A stretch of DNA of 32,976 nucleotides, taken from positions 1 through 32,976 of the forward strand of contig JAGLMY010000066.1 of the NCBI GenBank assembly GCA_023139775.1, read 5' to 3'. The DNA comes from a bacterium. Its GTDB lineage: Bacteria; Oederibacteriota; JAAXVQ01; JAUVAV01. The notes under the pieces were generated by a model. That model ran no database searches, was not told the DNA's origin, and saw only the letters and a list, made by a program, of their open reading frames with translations. Position 1 is the stretch's first letter, and every line of letters starts with the position of its first letter. Below, one piece after another: positions 31,398 through 32,976 of this stretch. The position numbers and the translations under genes were made by a program.

Positions 31398-31433
31398 ATA
31401 AGTAGGGGCGACCTGCAGGTCGCCCCTACTTAT
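31398..31433. repeat. 36-bp perfect palindrome directly after prmC
   Basis: ATAAGTAGGGGCGACCTG is followed at once by its exact reverse complement. It starts immediately after the prmC TGA (31395-31397). No T-run follows, so any effect on the transcript would come from the hairpin itself. Longest and cleanest member of the GTAGGGGCG family here. Confidence 0.92.
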
Positions 31434-31566
31434 AATCCTGCCTGAAGCCAAAAAACCAGGGCAAAAAAATTAAAAAAATCTAATTTTTTCCATTAAGGTT
31501 TATACTGGGATTCCGAAGATATACTTATAAATAATAGTATATATATATCATACGCAGGAGAGCATG

Positions 31567-32751
31567 ATGCGCTTACGATTTCTTTTCTCGACGGTTGCCT
31601 GCTTATTACTTGTCCTGGAAGTAAATCACACATTTGCATTTGAAAAACGAATCGGCGCGCGTCCCATGGGTATGGGCTATGCGTTTGTAGCCTTAGCCGA
31701 TGATATTAATGCCATCAATTATAATCCTGCGGGATTGGCTTTGTTGTTAGAGACCGAAGGGTCTTTGGGATATGCCAATCTTTATCCGGGTCTGGACGAT
31801 GGTTTGATTCAGGAAAATCATTTGGTCTTTGCCCAACCCCTTAAAAATGTCGGCACCATCGGACTGGCTTGGAATAATCGCAGTGTCTATGGAATTTATC
31901 ATGAGAACGAATTGATTGCCGGATATGGCCGGAAAATTCCTGAATTACCGTTGTGGGCGGGAATCAATCTGAAGTTGTTTTATCTGGATTATACCGATGA
32001 ACAGAGTCTTGCCTTGAATTCTTATTTTGATCGAGCTTCTGAAAAAATTCAGGTGGGTTTGGATTTGGGAGTGCTGTACGAAATACTTCAGGAAACAGAG
32101 CAGCAGCCTCGGTTGCGTACCGGTTTGATGATTATTAATCTGACAGAACCGGATGTAGGAGTAAGTGTACAGGCCAATGAGGCTATTGATATACGCTTGG
32201 GTGTAAGTGCGGTATACCAGGAATGGGATGCGGATATTGATCTGGTGTATTCGGATTCAGAAGCACGGGTGCATTTGGGGGTTGAGAAATGGTGGTTGGA
32301 TAAGCAATGGGCAAGCCGCTTGGGTATAATCGGCGGCCACGGCACAGGTTTTACTTGGACAGTAGGTGGTAGTTTTGCTTTTGATTTGAATGTGTCCAAA
32401 GTACGTATTAATTATGCTTTTAATTATTCTTTTGGCGGAATACAAGAAACCGGTGGAGCACATCGCATTTCTTTTGATTTTATCCCTTTTAACAAAAGCG
32501 CAGAGCAAAAGGTGAAAAAAATACGTTTCTATCTGCTCAAGCGCCTCAAGCGCTATTTTAAATTGGTTAAAATAATTAAAATTATAAAGAGAAATGCCAA
32601 AGCCGGGTCAGCAGAAAAAGTGGCAAAAATCGAAGCTATCATGCATGATGCGGTCGGCAAATTAATATTGGAGCGGGATATTATCGGGTTTTTAAGAAAG
32701 ATTGAGGATGCAGAAAACGAAGTAAGATTATTAAGGCGAAGAAAAAAATAG
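31567..32751 (+). CDS. PorV/UPF0164-like outer-membrane beta-barrel protein with a basic C-terminal tail
   Basis: Predicted outer-membrane protein of 394 residues with a signal peptide ending near HTFAF. The mature N-terminus, GARPMGMGYAFVALADDINA followed by INYNPAGLAL, is the hallmark of PorV/UPF0164 (FadL-superfamily) barrels, some of which serve type IX secretion. Alternating strands continue to about residue 315 (RISFDFIPFN). The last 75 or so residues are different: strongly basic and helical (KKIRFYLLKRLKRYFKLVKI, then ILERDIIGFLRKIEDAENE), probably coiled coil, perhaps periplasmic. AGGAG at 31556-31560 fits ATG 31567 better than the adjacent ATG 31564. The next gene begins 19 nt later and is a TPT-rich secreted protein. 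Confidence 0.82.
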   Translation: MRLRFLFSTVACLLLVLEVNHTFAFEKRIGARPMGMGYAFVALADDINAINYNPAGLALLLETEGSLGYANLYPGLDDGLIQENHLVFAQPLKNVGTIGLAWNNRSVYGIYHENELIAGYGRKIPELPLWAGINLKLFYLDYTDEQSLALNSYFDRASEKIQVGLDLGVLYEILQETEQQPRLRTGLMIINLTEPDVGVSVQANEAIDIRLGVSAVYQEWDADIDLVYSDSEARVHLGVEKWWLDKQWASRLGIIGGHGTGFTWTVGGSFAFDLNVSKVRINYAFNYSFGGIQETGGAHRISFDFIPFNKSAEQKVKKIRFYLLKRLKRYFKLVKIIKIIKRNAKAGSAEKVAKIEAIMHDAVGKLILERDIIGFLRKIEDAENEVRLLRRRKK

Positions 32752-32770
32752 CCATAGTGGACATGTGTAA

Positions 32771-32976
32771 ATGAAACGACGCGGATGCTTCATCACAATT
32801 GGGTGTATGTTCTTGATCAGTGTCTGGACGGGTGTAGGCGAGGCTGAATCTCCTACTTGTACACCGACGTATACCTCAACCTATACCCATACACCGACCC
32901 ATACTCCGACGTACACAGCCACAGCAACGGATACGCCGACTTTAACGACCACCCCTACAAATACACCGACGTATAC
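32771..32976 (+). CDS. Partial gene: secreted Thr/Pro-rich (TPT) protein, runs off the window
   Basis: An open frame from ATG 32771 reaches the window edge (68 complete codons). After a basic start (MKRRGC) comes a hydrophobic signal segment (FITIGCMFLISVWTGVG), and from about residue 27 a low-complexity Thr/Pro/Tyr run (TPTYTSTYTHTPTHTPTY and onward). The same kind of linker separates domains in the big protease at 3770-7909. The folded part lies beyond the window. The ribosome site is weak (AGTGGA about 10 nt upstream). The gene may be coupled to the barrel protein upstream. Confidence 0.7.
   Translation, partial: MKRRGCFITIGCMFLISVWTGVGEAESPTCTPTYTSTYTHTPTHTPTYTATATDTPTLTTTPTNTPTY

Overview
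This window comes from a bacterium with a Gram-negative style envelope. It encodes two lipoproteins, a PorV/UPF0164-like outer-membrane barrel, and a giant secreted protease with a FlgD/Por-tail-like C-terminal domain. The Thr/Ser/Pro-rich linkers (TPT type) in the protease and in the gene running off the right edge, plus a very high load of dispersed palindromes, resemble uncultivated candidate phyla such as Goldbacteria, Firestonebacteria or Omnitrophica. That placement is an impression from gene style, not a phylogeny. No rRNA, tRNA or CRISPR array was seen.

Layout. 1-3469: an HU/IHF-like protein, a PcrA/UvrD helicase, then a STAS anti-sigma antagonist and an RsbW-like anti-sigma kinase. 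3770-7909 (minus): a 1379-residue subtilisin-family exoprotein. 8398-9864: RtcB RNA ligase with its own promoter. 10002-11875: two adjacent lipoprotein genes, one built of 15 WxxGxW motifs with a basic tail, one with a short collagen-like stretch, closed by a strong terminator. 12282-15907: gatC-gatA-(zinc-ribbon protein)-gatB, the amidotransferase that makes Gln-tRNA and/or Asn-tRNA. 16036-17421: a TrmA/RlmD-type RNA uracil methyltransferase. 17543-20113: polA.

20114-22792 is an accessory island of about 2.7 kb between polA and coaE, two genes that often lie close together. It holds nested mobile repeats, gene remnants (one the 3' end of a DNA methyltransferase) and an intact MntA/HepT-type toxin-antitoxin pair. 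The conserved backbone then resumes: coaE, two translationally coupled membrane GAF-GGDEF diguanylate cyclases, rho (with a textbook promoter and a 250-nt leader), rpmE, prfA and prmC. PrmC methylates the GGQ glutamine of RF1, so the last two work together. A DUF1284 protein lies on the minus strand between prfA and prmC. The window ends with the outer-membrane barrel and the start of a TPT-rich secreted protein.

The most unusual aspect is the repeat landscape. Four elements with GTAACA...TCAGTGAA terminal inverted repeats look like non-autonomous IS66-like MITEs, and one has a perfect 8-bp flanking direct repeat. About a dozen GTAGGGGCG...CGCCCCTAC palindromes sit at gene boundaries, where they supply a stop codon, frame a promoter or form the terminator stem. 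Other repeat families are nested inside these elements.
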